Source: Cloacibacterium caeni (GTDB taxonomy: Bacteria; Bacteroidota; Bacteroidia; Flavobacteriales; Weeksellaceae). Taken from it: a stretch of 64,000 bases of DNA. Positions 1-8,776 of this stretch are shown here, piece by piece. Each line of letters starts with the position of its first letter. Position 1 is the first letter of the stretch. Below the pieces are notes generated by a model. It did no database searches, had not been told where the DNA came from, and worked only from the letters and a program-made list of their open reading frames with translations. The translations under genes were made by a program, and so were the position numbers. Location: positions 248,001-312,000 of the forward strand of contig NZ_OU015321.1 in the NCBI RefSeq assembly GCF_907163105.1, given 5' to 3'.

Positions 1-1757
1 GAAAAGTAGGTGATCCTGCAAAAAGACAAGCAGTAACGAATCCTACTAAAACTGTTTATTCTATCAAGAGATTCATCGGAACACAGTTTACTAAAGATAA
101 AGAAGAAATCTCTAGAGTTCCTTATGCTGTGGTAGCTGGACCAAATGATACTATAAAAGTAAAAATAGACGATAGAGAATATACAGCACAAGAAATTTCT
201 GCAATGATTCTTCAAAAAATGAAGAAAACAGCTGAAGATTTCTTAGGTCAAGAAGTGACCAGAGCGGTAATTACGGTTCCTGCATACTTTAACGATGCAC
301 AGAGACAAGCTACCAAAGAAGCTGGTGAAATCGCTGGTCTTAAAGTAGAAAGAATCATCAACGAACCTACTGCTGCAGCTTTAGCTTACGGTTTAGATAA
401 AGTAGGTAAAAAAGACCTAAACGTAGTTGTTTTCGACTGTGGAGGTGGTACTCATGACGTTTCTGTACTAGAAATGTACGAAGTAGATGGTAACGCATCT
501 TTTGAAGTAAAAGCTACAGATGGTGATACGCATCTTGGTGGAGATGACTTTGACAATGTAATCATCGATTGGATGGCAGACGAATTCAAATCTGAAGAAG
601 GTGTAGATCTTAAATCTGATGCTATTGCACTTCAACGTTTAAAAGAAGCGGCTGAAAAAGCAAAAGTAGAATTATCTTCTTCTACTCAAACTGAAATCAA
701 CTTACCTTATATCACCGCTACTGCAACTGGTCCTAAACACTTAGTGAAAACATTGACCAGAGCTAAATTTGAGCAACTGGCACATGATTTAATTCAAAGA
801 ACCATCGAACCATGTAAAACTGCTCTTAGAAATGCTGGAATGAGCACTTCTGATATTGATGAAATCATCTTAGTAGGTGGTTCTACCAGAATTCCTGCAA
901 TACAAGAAGCGGTAGAAAAATTCTTCGGGAAAGCGCCTTCTAAAGGGGTAAATCCAGACGAAGTAGTAGCTATTGGTGCTGCAATTCAAGGGGGAGTTTT
1001 AACTGGTGATGTAAAAGACGTTCTTTTATTAGACGTAACTCCGCTTTCTTTAGGTATCGAAACTATGGGTTCAGTTTTCACTAAATTAATTGAAGCGAAT
1101 ACTACGATTCCTACTAAAAAATCTGAAGTTTTCTCTACTGCAAGTGATAATCAGCCTGCTGTAACCATCAGAGTAGGACAAGGAGAAAGACCAATGTTTA
1201 ATGATAACAAAGAAATTGGTAGATTTGATTTAGTAGATATTCCACCTGCACCAAGAGGAGTTCCACAAATTGAGGTAACTTTTGACATCGATGCAAACGG
1301 TATTCTACACGTTTCTGCGAAAGACAAAGGAACTGGTAAAGAACAATCTATCAAAATCCAAGCATCTTCTGGACTTTCTGATGCAGAAATCGAAAGAATG
1401 AAAAAAGAAGCAGAAGAAAATGCAGCAGCAGATGCGAAGAGAAAAGAAGATGTAGAAACCATCAATAAAGCTGATGGAATGATTTTCCAAACAGAAAAAC
1501 AATTAAAAGAATTTGGAGAAAAATTATCTGCAGATAAGAAAGCAGCAATCGAAGCAGCTCACACAGAATTGAAAGCTGCTTACGAAACCAAAGATGCAGA
1601 TGCGATTAAACCTAAGTTAGAAGCATTAGACGCAGCTTGGATGGCAGCTTCAGAAGAATTGTACAAAGCGACTCAAGAAGCACAACCGCAACCTGAACAA
1701 ACACAAGGTAACGCTGGCGAAAATGTACAAGATGCAGATTTCGAAGAAGTGAAGTAA
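1..1757 (+). CDS. dnaK: Chaperone DnaK (Hsp70), 5' end missing
   Basis: ATP-dependent Hsp70 chaperone. The window opens inside the gene. The reading frame is open from base 3 and gives 584 residues, starting at the segment equivalent to E. coli [12 protein letters not shown], so about 45 N-terminal residues lie outside. Visible are the nucleotide-binding domain ([42 protein letters not shown]), the substrate-binding domain ([16 protein letters not shown]) and the lid with the usual EEVK-like C-terminus. The phosphate-2 loop reads [10 protein letters not shown] where E. coli has DLGGGTFDIS; the glycines and aspartates are kept. A hairpin terminator follows at 1790. The island starts about 130 bp after the stop, so dnaK is intact at this end. 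Confidence 0.97.
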   Translation, partial: KVGDPAKRQAVTNPTKTVYSIKRFIGTQFTKDKEEISRVPYAVVAGPNDTIKVKIDDREYTAQEISAMILQKMKKTAEDFLGQEVTRAVITVPAYFNDAQRQATKEAGEIAGLKVERIINEPTAAALAYGLDKVGKKDLNVVVFDCGGGTHDVSVLEMYEVDGNASFEVKATDGDTHLGGDDFDNVIIDWMADEFKSEEGVDLKSDAIALQRLKEAAEKAKVELSSSTQTEINLPYITATATGPKHLVKTLTRAKFEQLAHDLIQRTIEPCKTALRNAGMSTSDIDEIILVGGSTRIPAIQEAVEKFFGKAPSKGVNPDEVVAIGAAIQGGVLTGDVKDVLLLDVTPLSLGIETMGSVFTKLIEANTTIPTKKSEVFSTASDNQPAVTIRVGQGERPMFNDNKEIGRFDLVDIPPAPRGVPQIEVTFDIDANGILHVSAKDKGTGKEQSIKIQASSGLSDAEIERMKKEAEENAAADAKRKEDVETINKADGMIFQTEKQLKEFGEKLSADKKAAIEAAHTELKAAYETKDADAIKPKLEALDAAWMAASEELYKATQEAQPQPEQTQGNAGENVQDADFEEVK

Positions 1758-1789
1758 GGACTGATTAAAATCAATTAAAATAAATAAGT

Positions 1790-1829
1790 AAATCGCTGTA
1801 AATGTAATATTTATGGCGATTTTTTTATT
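1790..1829 (+). terminator. Rho-independent terminator of dnaK
   Basis: AAATCGC pairs with GCGATTT across a loop whose flanks (GTAAAT/ATTTAT) extend the stem. The stem is followed by a run of seven T. It lies 33 bp after the dnaK stop and before the left end of the island. Confidence 0.8.
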
Positions 1830-1883
1830 TTCAATGTTTTTTGAAAATGCTTGTTTTTAATCGTTTTTTGTCATATTTTCGTA

Positions 1884-1896
1884 CCATATTTGTACC
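1884..1896. repeat. Candidate left attachment core (attL)
   Basis: CCATATTTGTACC, identical to 28851-28863. It sits within GTACC-ATATTT-GTACC, itself a short direct repeat of GTACC. It lies 91 bp upstream of the first island gene. The exchange core of the CTnDOT family is GTAnnTTTGC; the partial likeness (A, TTTG) is suggestive only. Confidence 0.65.
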
Positions 1897-1964
1897 GCGC
1901 TTTATTTTGATGCAATGTGCGTCTTATGCGCTAAAATGATTTAAAAAAACATAAGAAGGAGATA

Positions 1965-1983
1965 ATGTACCCGATGTTATTTT
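1965..1983. repeat. Left subterminal repeat (possible recombinase arm or Xis site)
   Basis: ATGTACCCGATGTTATTTT matches ATGTACAGGATGTTACTTTT near the right end (28798-28816) in the same orientation, with three differences in the first 19 bases. It starts 69 bp inside the left core. Paired copies next to both ends fit a binding site of the integrase or the HTH protein encoded next to it; this is an inference from position only. Confidence 0.45.
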
Positions 1984-1986
1984 AGA

Positions 1987-2556
1987 ATGGGATTTAGTAA
2001 ATTAAAAATACCGAGAGTATGTGAGTGGTGTTCAAAACCCTTTGAAGCAAAGACAGTTATAACTCGTTTTTGTGGAGTTTCTTGTGCTAATAAAGCAGGA
2101 AAAGCACGAAAAAAACTAGAAAAGCAAAAAAAAGAAAAAGAATCTTTACTTGAAAAGTATTCAAATAAAATTGCAGAAGTACAAACTCGAGAATTTATTT
2201 CTGTTTCTGAAGCAACGGTAATGTTTGGAATTTCAAAAGATACCATTCATAGAATGATTAGGAATGGATTGTTGACTGGTGTTAATTTGGGAGTAAGACT
2301 TACAAGAGTTAAGCGGACTGATTTGGAAGCCATCTTTACTGCAATTGAAGTTCCAAAGGAAAATAAAATGAAATTAAAAGCAAACGATTTTGAGGTGGGA
2401 AACTGCTACTCGCTTTCAGAAATTAGTGAGAAATACAAAGCGAATCCAAGTACAATAAGTAATGTAATAAAGAATAATAAAATTCCTACGAAACAAGTTG
2501 GAAGTTTTGTATATGTCCCAAAAAGATTCATTGATGAAATTTTTGATCCGAAATGA
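1987..2556 (+). CDS. DNA-binding protein with two excisionase-type HTH motifs
   Basis: A 189-aa protein. The N-terminus has a CxxC...CxxxC pattern (CEWC near residue 13, CGVSC near residue 29), which could bind zinc, then a lysine-rich helix. Two helix-turn-helix units of the MerR/excisionase type follow: one at about residues 70-118 (EFISVSEATVMFGISKDTIH), one at about 138-186 (YSLSEISEKYKANPSTISN). Its stop overlaps the integrase start (ATGA), so the two are translationally coupled. The likely role is recombination directionality or regulation of the integrase. A better Shine-Dalgarno-like stretch (AGAAGGAG) lies 30 bp upstream and would serve a six-codon ORF ending one base before this start. 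Confidence 0.8.
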   Translation: MGFSKLKIPRVCEWCSKPFEAKTVITRFCGVSCANKAGKARKKLEKQKKEKESLLEKYSNKIAEVQTREFISVSEATVMFGISKDTIHRMIRNGLLTGVNLGVRLTRVKRTDLEAIFTAIEVPKENKMKLKANDFEVGNCYSLSEISEKYKANPSTISNVIKNNKIPTKQVGSFVYVPKRFIDEIFDPK

Positions 2557-3812
2557 AACAAAAACTATTAAGAACAAAAGTCACGGTAAGACTTAGAAAG
2601 TCTGAATATCGTAAAGAATGGTACATTTATTTGGAAAGTTACCCTGTAATTGTCCCAGGAAAAGGTGAAGCTCAGAGAATTCGTGAATACTTGAACAGAA
2701 CCGTTACCACTGTTGAATTTGATAAGAAGAGGGTGGCAAGAAAAACTGAAAATTCTATTTCTTTCAAACCCAAAAGAGATGATAATGGCATTATTAAATG
2801 TAAAAGCGAGAATGATCAGGAAACGATGATTTACGCAGATTCTTTACGAAAATTAAGACAAAGGGAATATGATAATGCAAATCTCTATAGTAAAAGAGAT
2901 CTTTTGCAAGCTGAAATGAATGAAAAAATGGAGGAGAATTTTGTGGATTATTTTAAGACATTAATTAGAAGTCGCCACAGAAATAGTTCAGATTCAATAA
3001 GGATAAATTGGGAACGCTCGCTCGAGATTTTAAAGTCATTTGATGACGAATATATTCCCTTCTCGAAAATCGATTTGAAATTTTGTGAAAATTTTAAAAC
3101 CTTTCTTTTAAATGCACCGCTCGGTGGAAATAAAAAAGGAACTTTATCACAAAACAGCGCAGCAACTTATTTTTCAATTTTCAAAGCGGCATTGAAACAG
3201 GCATTTGTTGACAATTATTTTATGATTGATATAGCGGCAAAGCTAAAAGGAATTTCGGAGGTAGAAACCCGAAGAGAATATTTAACGATAAAGGAACTCA
3301 ATACATTGGTTGAGACACCTTGCGATTACGAAGTTTTAAAGCGTGCTGCACTTTTTTCTGCATTAACAGGTTTAAGACTTTCTGATATTCAGAATTTAAA
3401 GTGGGAAGAAATTAAAATAGAAAATGGTGCACCACGTATTCATTTTACACAACAGAAAACAAAAGGTGTAGAATATATGCCAATTTCGGAGCAAGCCCTG
3501 CAACTCTGTGGAGCTGAAAAGTCGCCAACTACTTTAGTTTTTAGTGGTCTTCCAGATTCGGCTTGGATTTCTCGACCGTTAAAAAAATGGATTGAATCTG
3601 CAGGTATTACTAAAAACATCACTTTTCATTGTTTCAGACATACTTTTGCTACTCTGCAACTTTCAAGTGGTACTGATATTTATACTGTAAGCAAAATGCT
3701 TGGTCATACAAATGTGAAAACTACACAAGTCTATGCAAAAGTGATTGATGAAAAGAAAAACAAAGCGGCGGAAGCAATTCAATTAAATACACTTTCAAAA
3801 ATTAAAAAATGA
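2553..3812 (+). CDS. Tyrosine recombinase / site-specific integrase
   Basis: Phage-integrase family protein of 419 aa that would catalyse integration and excision of the island. The N-terminal 120 residues look like the arm-binding domain, then a core-binding helical domain, then the catalytic domain. The catalytic set is visible: Arg275 in TGLRLSDIQ, His359 and Arg362 in HCFRHTFA, His385 in LGHTN, and the nucleophile Tyr394 in TTQVYAKV. It overlaps the upstream HTH gene by 4 bp and the downstream membrane-protein gene by 4 bp. Its position 0.66 kb from the left core repeat is typical for an integrative element. Confidence 0.95.
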   Translation: MKQKLLRTKVTVRLRKSEYRKEWYIYLESYPVIVPGKGEAQRIREYLNRTVTTVEFDKKRVARKTENSISFKPKRDDNGIIKCKSENDQETMIYADSLRKLRQREYDNANLYSKRDLLQAEMNEKMEENFVDYFKTLIRSRHRNSSDSIRINWERSLEILKSFDDEYIPFSKIDLKFCENFKTFLLNAPLGGNKKGTLSQNSAATYFSIFKAALKQAFVDNYFMIDIAAKLKGISEVETRREYLTIKELNTLVETPCDYEVLKRAALFSALTGLRLSDIQNLKWEEIKIENGAPRIHFTQQKTKGVEYMPISEQALQLCGAEKSPTTLVFSGLPDSAWISRPLKKWIESAGITKNITFHCFRHTFATLQLSSGTDIYTVSKMLGHTNVKTTQVYAKVIDEKKNKAAEAIQLNTLSKIKK

Positions 3813-4552
3813 AACATAATTACCAAGATTTTATAGTCCAGAATGTTTCTGTTATTATTGGGAGTGCACTTATAGGTTTAGGTGTAAGGTTTGTAATGCT
3901 TGAAAAAGGTGCAGATCAGTTTACTGCTAATAGTATATTTTGGATTGTTATACTTATAGGACTGGTATTTTATACTGCATTAGTTTTATTAGGTGTTTCA
4001 TTATTTGAATTCTATAAGCGATTAAGAAATAAGAATAATCCTGATAAACTAAATATTCAGACAGAAACAGATGAGCAATTTATTAATCCAAGCGATACAA
4101 CGGAGATTAATTCTTCTGAAAATGTAGAGATTTTAGAAGAAAATAATGTTGATACAAATACAATTCGTGAAATTCAACAACAGAAAAAAGTTCAGCAAGA
4201 AAACGAAAAATTGCAAATTGCACTCAATTATACCCTAAATCAATTTGCCTTGTATGTTTCGAACGAGGATTTGGATTTGCTTTGCAATGCAGTTATTTGT
4301 TATTCAAAGAAAGAAAATATTTCAAATTCAAAATTGATTGAAACCACAGGGCTTTCTAATCTCGATCTCTATCATTTTGGATGGAATATTTGGAATCATT
4401 TTAAACCTGTCAAACAGGAAGAGGTTTCAAAATTATTAAAAATGGCATTTTCTACACTCCAAGATATTGAACTAGATTCGATTAAATCTCACTTAAAAGA
4501 TGATCCCCAAAAGGGAATTATTAAGATTGTAGAAGATATCTCCATTTTCTGA
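3809..4552 (+). CDS. Two-TM membrane protein with cytoplasmic coiled coil, unknown function
   Basis: A 247-aa protein starting in the integrase stop (ATGA overlap). Two hydrophobic helices are at about residues 11-30 and 44-69, followed by a basic stretch (FYKRLRNKN) and a glutamate/glutamine-rich coiled-coil region at about 100-140. The C-terminal 100 residues are soluble and helical with no motif I recognise. Co-translation with the integrase and proximity to the mobilization module suggest an element-maintenance role, but nothing in the sequence gives a function. Confidence 0.7.
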   Translation: MKHNYQDFIVQNVSVIIGSALIGLGVRFVMLEKGADQFTANSIFWIVILIGLVFYTALVLLGVSLFEFYKRLRNKNNPDKLNIQTETDEQFINPSDTTEINSSENVEILEENNVDTNTIREIQQQKKVQQENEKLQIALNYTLNQFALYVSNEDLDLLCNAVICYSKKENISNSKLIETTGLSNLDLYHFGWNIWNHFKPVKQEEVSKLLKMAFSTLQDIELDSIKSHLKDDPQKGIIKIVEDISIF

Positions 4553-4670
4553 TAATCAAAAATTAGAAAACATAGTTTTTTTTAAGTGATTTCTATGTGT
4601 TTGTGTGTTTATCGGCATCACAGAGAAATCACTTTTTTCCTTTGCACCATAACAATCAAAAACGATAATT

Positions 4671-5009
4671 ATGGACGTAAATGAAATTTCTTTTGAAAAC
4701 CTGCCAAAAGCAGTTGCTCACTTAACGAGCGAAATTGCTGAAATTAAATCTTTGGTTCAGAATGTGAAAGTTCCTGAATCTAAAGAAAAACGCATTCCCA
4801 TTGGAATTGAAGATGTGTGCAAAATAATAGGGAAAGCGAAACCTACGATTTATACTCTTGTAAGGCAAAGAAAAATTCCGTGTTACAAAAACGGTAAAAA
4901 ACTCTATTTTTTTGAAGATGAACTTTTGGAATGGATTTCTAAAGGCAAGAAAAAAACTTTGTTGGAAATAGAATCCGAAGCTTTGAAATATCATAACCGA
5001 AATAGATAA
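4671..5009 (+). CDS. Small HTH (excisionase/MerR-like) DNA-binding protein
   Basis: A 112-aa protein. After a short coiled coil (residues 10-35) comes an HTH_17-type unit, IGIEDVCKIIGKAKPTIYTL, with the typical follow-on RQRKIPCYKNGKKLYFFEDELLEWI. Proteins of this kind precede the VapE helicase in Bacteroidota mobilizable elements and act as excisionase or replication-control factors. The start follows a gap of 118 bp. The upstream box TTCCTTTG (around 4639-4646) is close to the Bacteroidota -7 consensus. The VapE-like gene begins 7 bp after the stop. Confidence 0.85.
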   Translation: MDVNEISFENLPKAVAHLTSEIAEIKSLVQNVKVPESKEKRIPIGIEDVCKIIGKAKPTIYTLVRQRKIPCYKNGKKLYFFEDELLEWISKGKKKTLLEIESEALKYHNRNR

Positions 5010-5016
5010 ATTGGTT

Positions 5017-6174
5017 ATGAACGAACAAAAAAACTTGTATCAATCTGATACTATTTCCAAAACCATTTACGATCGAGCGATGCAATATTTAGACGAAAAA
5101 TACAACATTCGTTACAATACCATTGCTTTGGAATTAGAAATTCAGTTGAAGGGGAAAAATGAAACTTGGTCGGTTCTCAACATCAATTCTTTATTGATAG
5201 AATTAGCACAATCTGGCATTGAAATCAATATGAATAAGTTGGAAATTCTGGTTAGAAGCCATTTAATTCAGCAATACAACCCAATTCGTGAATATTTTGA
5301 AAATTTAGAAACCTGGGATGGAGAAAATTATATCAAAAAGTTTAGTCAATATCTCAAAACCAATGATGATGAAGCGTTTCTTTATCATTTTGAAAAATGG
5401 TTAACAAGAGCGGTTTTGTGTTCGTTAACCAAAGGCTATGTGAATAAACAGTCATTGGTTTTAGCATCGCATCAAAATTCGGGGAAATCTTCTTTTTTAA
5501 GATTTTTAATTCCTCCAAAATTAGAAAATTACTACACCGAAAATATCTCTATCGACAAAGATGGGATTATTTCCATTTGTAAAAATTTGATTTGCAACCT
5601 CGATGAATTAGCGGTTTTATCAAAATCTGATGTCAATACTTTGAAATCTTTCATCTCAAAAAGTAGTGCAAATATTAGACTTCCTTATGCCAGAAAAGCA
5701 GAATTTTTAGAACGGATTTGCTCATTTGTAGGTTCTACCAATCGGACTGATTTTCTTACCGATGAAACAGGAAGCATTCGCTGGTTGATTTTTGAGGTAT
5801 ATTCATTTGATTTTGAATATTCCAAAGAAATAGATATTGATAAAGTTTGGGCTCAAGCTTATTTCAATGCTTTTGAAAGGAAAAATTACAATCCAGAATT
5901 GACTGCAACAGACATCGCCGAAAACGAAAAGCGAAACGAAAAATATGCACAAGTTTCAATGGAGCAAGAAATCCTTTCTGCACATTTTGAAAAATCGGAT
6001 AAAATGGAAGAATTCCTCACAGCAACAGATATTATGTTGGCGATGAATAATGCTTTAGGATTGCGATTTAATAACGTGAAAATCGGAAAAGCACTCACTA
6101 GTTTAAAATACCAAAGGATAAAACATCCCAAACTTCAAGTTTATGGTTATCTCATCAAGAGAAAAACTGAATAA
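5017..6174 (+). CDS. VapE/VirE-family replication helicase-like ATPase
   Basis: A 385-aa P-loop ATPase of the virulence-associated E (VirE, Pfam PF05272) family, the usual replication helicase of phage satellites and Bacteroidota mobilizable elements. The Walker A motif is SHQNSGKSS (Lys157) and the Walker B is ICNLDELA. The sensor region FVGSTNRTDFLTDETGSIRW is characteristic of the family. ATG 5017 is chosen; a TTG two codons earlier is less likely. It is followed by a repeat-rich gap (6182-6372) and a Toprim primase, together forming a plausible replication module. Confidence 0.88.
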   Translation: MNEQKNLYQSDTISKTIYDRAMQYLDEKYNIRYNTIALELEIQLKGKNETWSVLNINSLLIELAQSGIEINMNKLEILVRSHLIQQYNPIREYFENLETWDGENYIKKFSQYLKTNDDEAFLYHFEKWLTRAVLCSLTKGYVNKQSLVLASHQNSGKSSFLRFLIPPKLENYYTENISIDKDGIISICKNLICNLDELAVLSKSDVNTLKSFISKSSANIRLPYARKAEFLERICSFVGSTNRTDFLTDETGSIRWLIFEVYSFDFEYSKEIDIDKVWAQAYFNAFERKNYNPELTATDIAENEKRNEKYAQVSMEQEILSAHFEKSDKMEEFLTATDIMLAMNNALGLRFNNVKIGKALTSLKYQRIKHPKLQVYGYLIKRKTE

Positions 6175-6181
6175 AATCTAT

Positions 6182-6372
6182 TTACCAAAGTTACCAAGTT
6201 ACCTTATTGCTTTTAAAACACTTGATAATCAACAATTTATTAAGGTAATTTAATTTAAAAAAGAGTTACCTAAAGTTACCTTAATCAACAATTTATGGTA
6301 AGAAGGTAATAACAGGTAATAGTGAAAAATTGTCTTAAAGTTTTGTTAATCAATTAAAAGGTAATTAGGTAA
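6182..6372. repeat. Iteron-like cluster of TTACC/GGTAA repeats, candidate replication origin
   Basis: Within 191 bp there are five TTACC (6182, 6191, 6199, 6266, 6276) and six GGTAA (6244, 6297, 6305, 6315, 6360, 6368), which are reverse complements. A 15-bp direct repeat, TAATCAACAATTTAT, occurs at 6226-6240 and 6282-6296. The sequence is AT-rich and lies between a replicative helicase gene and a primase gene, the expected place for an oriV. A role as operator or oriT is also possible. Confidence 0.55.
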
Positions 6373-6409
6373 GAGTAATTCAAAAAAACATAGAAAACAA
6401 ACACAAAAA

Positions 6410-7321
6410 ATGAACTGCAAACAATTCAACAGGATAAAGTTGGAAGAAGTTCTACAAAATCTCGGACACCTTCCTACAAAACAAAATGATAAAGAAGCTT
6501 GGTATCTTAATCCTTTTGCCAAAGAAAATCACGCCTCTTTTAAAATCAATAAAAATCTAAACTGTTGGTATTTATATTCCGAAGGAATTGGCGGAAACAA
6601 TACTGATTTTATGATTAAATATCTGAAAGCTTCGGTAAAAGAAGTTTTAGAATGGGTAGAAAAGCAAAATTTTTCTTCTTTTCAACAGCAGAGTTTTCAA
6701 AGACAGAACTTAGAAAATTTGCATAAAAATTATGAAATCCTCGAAATTAAAAACATTCAACATTCTGCACTTTTGGAATATCTAAACGAAAGAGAAGTTG
6801 CAAACCAAGCCAAATTTATACAAGAAATTCATTATCGAATGAATGGTAAAAATTACTTCGGAATTGGATTTAAGAATGATTCTGGAGGTTATGAAATTCG
6901 CAATAAATTCGCCAAAATTTGTTTAGGAAAAAAAGATATTACCACGATAAAAAATGATTCAAAAAGTGTAAAAATATTTGAAGGATTTTTTGATTTTCTT
7001 TCTTTCAAAAACGTTGAAAAATATTTGGAAAAAGAACCTTCGGATTACATCATTTTGAATTCGGTTTCGATGATTCATAAAGCACAAAAATCCCTTGAAG
7101 ATTATAAAAATATTGAACTTTATTTTGACAATGACGAAGCAGGAAACAGAGCGGTTGAAATTTTAAAAAATGAAATGGAAAATGTAGAAGATGGTAGGGT
7201 TTTGTACAAGGATTTTAAGGATTTGAATGATTGGGCAAAGTCTTCTATAAAAATGGAAGAAAAATTCAGTGGTTCTTTAGTGCAAAAAGTACCCAAAGTT
7301 TACAATAAGCGTGGTCGCTGA
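6410..7321 (+). CDS. Toprim-domain DNA primase (mobilizable-element type)
   Basis: A 303-aa protein with an N-terminal CHC2-like fold that lacks the zinc cysteines (WYLNPFAKENHASFKIN, then CWYLYSEGIGG) and a C-terminal Toprim domain. In the Toprim part, Glu191 (IFEGFFDFLSF) and the acidic motif with Asp240 and Asp242 (YFDNDEAGN) are the predicted metal ligands. The family primes replication of transferred or excised element DNA. The gene sits between the iteron-like cluster and the mobilization genes, 69 bp before the MobC-like gene. Confidence 0.88.
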   Translation: MNCKQFNRIKLEEVLQNLGHLPTKQNDKEAWYLNPFAKENHASFKINKNLNCWYLYSEGIGGNNTDFMIKYLKASVKEVLEWVEKQNFSSFQQQSFQRQNLENLHKNYEILEIKNIQHSALLEYLNEREVANQAKFIQEIHYRMNGKNYFGIGFKNDSGGYEIRNKFAKICLGKKDITTIKNDSKSVKIFEGFFDFLSFKNVEKYLEKEPSDYIILNSVSMIHKAQKSLEDYKNIELYFDNDEAGNRAVEILKNEMENVEDGRVLYKDFKDLNDWAKSSIKMEEKFSGSLVQKVPKVYNKRGR

Positions 7322-7390
7322 TTGCAAAATTGGGATTTTTGATTTCTTCCTATCGTCAGAAATATTTTTAAAAACACATAATTACAAACA

Positions 7391-7840
7391 ATGAAAAACG
7401 ACTTTTTACAAGAATTTATAAACCAAGCTACCCAAGAAAAACAAGCAAAAATTGCTCAGGAAAAGAGAAAAAAACACTTTCAAGAATTGGGTAGAAAAGG
7501 CGGTTTGAAAACCAAAGAAAACAAAAAATTAGATAAAGTGATTTCGATAAGAATGACTCATTCTGAATATGAATTATTAGTTCAGAAACAAGAAAAATAT
7601 CCACTAAAACTATCGACTTATATCCGAAATATTTTGTTTGAAAAAGAATTGAAAATCAATGAATTTCAAACCGATGAAATTTTACTTCAGTTTGGAAACA
7701 ATTTCAAAAAAATAACCAATTTATTGAGAAATCGAGAATGGAATGTTTTTGAAAATAAGAAAGAAATTTTAGTGAAAATTGAAACAACGGTTGATTTGAT
7801 TCATCACTATTTATATTCAAAAATTCAGAAAAATGAATAA
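7391..7840 (+). CDS. MobC-like relaxosome accessory protein
   Basis: A 149-aa, lysine-rich protein. After a coiled N-terminus comes a GRKGGLKT stretch and a segment (VISIRMTHSEYELLVQKQEK...LSTYIRNIL) that fits the ribbon-helix-helix/MobC pattern of plasmid mobilization proteins. It overlaps the relaxase gene by 8 bp, the usual mobC-mobA order. Its likely role is to bind oriT and help the relaxase. The 69-bp gap upstream is a natural place for oriT, but I see no clear nick-site motif there. Confidence 0.8.
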   Translation: MKNDFLQEFINQATQEKQAKIAQEKRKKHFQELGRKGGLKTKENKKLDKVISIRMTHSEYELLVQKQEKYPLKLSTYIRNILFEKELKINEFQTDEILLQFGNNFKKITNLLRNREWNVFENKKEILVKIETTVDLIHHYLYSKIQKNE

Positions 7841-8753
7841 TTCTGCCACCACAAGAAGCATCTCCAAGATAGCTTTAGAATACAACGGAAACGACAAAGG
7901 AACAGCTGAAATGGTGGCTTCAAATTATCTTTTGAGTTCAACTGCTGAAGGTCAGTTTTTAGAAATGAAAACCGTTGCAGACCGAAACCCGAAAGTGAAA
8001 AAATGGGCTTTAACAGGTTATATTTCTCAACCCGACGAAATCGGAAGAAAGTTGAAGGATCAAGAATTTTCAGAGATTGCCACCAAAGCTTTAAAAAAAA
8101 TTGGAGTGACCGAAAACAACCAATTTCGATTGGATATTCATAATAGTACTAAACAAAAACACCTTCATTTTATCGTGAACAGGATTGATATTTCTGGAAA
8201 ATGTACGGTAAAATCACATGATATTGGAAGAAGATTTGGTGAAGCAGTTCGAGAAGTTTGTAAAGAAAAAGGATTGCTAACCGATGTAGAAATAGGAATT
8301 CAGAAGAAAGCATTAATGCTAAAAAACTTAAAAGAAGCTTTAAAAACATCAAAAAATTTTGATGAACTTATTCTGAAAATGAAAGCAAAAGGTTTTGAAA
8401 TTCAGTTATCGACCAATGTAAAAGATGGAGTTTCGGGAATGCGAATTGTAATGGAGAAAGACAAAAATCCTAATACAGAAAGAATTTATAAAGCAGGTTA
8501 CAAACTTTCTGAAATTACCAGCAAGTTGAAAATTGCAGATATCAAAGCGATTCTCAATGAAAATAAAGATAAAAAATTGGATGATGTAGCTGTTTTTCCC
8601 GAAAATTCAAACCAAGAAAACAATGGAAATGAACAAAAAAATACCTCGGTAATCAATGAAGTTGGAAAAGCAATTGAACAGTTTCTGAAACCAACATACA
8701 CTGCTAATTCAGAAGATGAATTATTAAAGAAAAAGAAGAGAAAATCAAGATAA
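7833..8753 (+). CDS. Relaxase / mobilization nuclease (MOBP-type)
   Basis: A 306-aa relaxase of the Pfam PF03432 type that would nick oriT and pilot the strand. The three-histidine metal motif is visible: His103, then His110 and His112 in KHLHFIVNRID. The N-terminal substrate region runs from KIALEYNGNDKGTAE to LTGYISQPDEIG. The size is short, as in Bacteroidota mobilizable elements whose relaxases lack a fused primase; here the primase is a separate gene. It overlaps the MobC-like gene and is followed after 23 bp by a membrane-protein gene. Confidence 0.9.
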   Translation: MNNSATTRSISKIALEYNGNDKGTAEMVASNYLLSSTAEGQFLEMKTVADRNPKVKKWALTGYISQPDEIGRKLKDQEFSEIATKALKKIGVTENNQFRLDIHNSTKQKHLHFIVNRIDISGKCTVKSHDIGRRFGEAVREVCKEKGLLTDVEIGIQKKALMLKNLKEALKTSKNFDELILKMKAKGFEIQLSTNVKDGVSGMRIVMEKDKNPNTERIYKAGYKLSEITSKLKIADIKAILNENKDKKLDDVAVFPENSNQENNGNEQKNTSVINEVGKAIEQFLKPTYTANSEDELLKKKKRKSR

Positions 8754-8776
8754 AAAAAGAAAATAAATTTAGACAA

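Noticed and set aside
1151-1502. Open frames on the minus strand inside dnaK
   Set aside because: They overlap a strongly conserved gene and encode low-complexity Ser/Phe-rich peptides typical of antisense shadows.
1830-1986. A tRNA gene as the island's integration target
   Set aside because: No cloverleaf or tRNA arm sequences are visible near either 13-bp core; the site is simply intergenic after dnaK.
4553-4670. Promoter with a full -33/-7 pair upstream of the 112-aa HTH gene
   Set aside because: Only a near-match (TTCCTTTG) is present and no TTG lies at a fitting distance, so it was not listed as a feature.
7322-7390. oriT nick site upstream of the MobC-like gene
   Set aside because: The gap is in the right place, but I could not find a convincing inverted repeat or known nick consensus.
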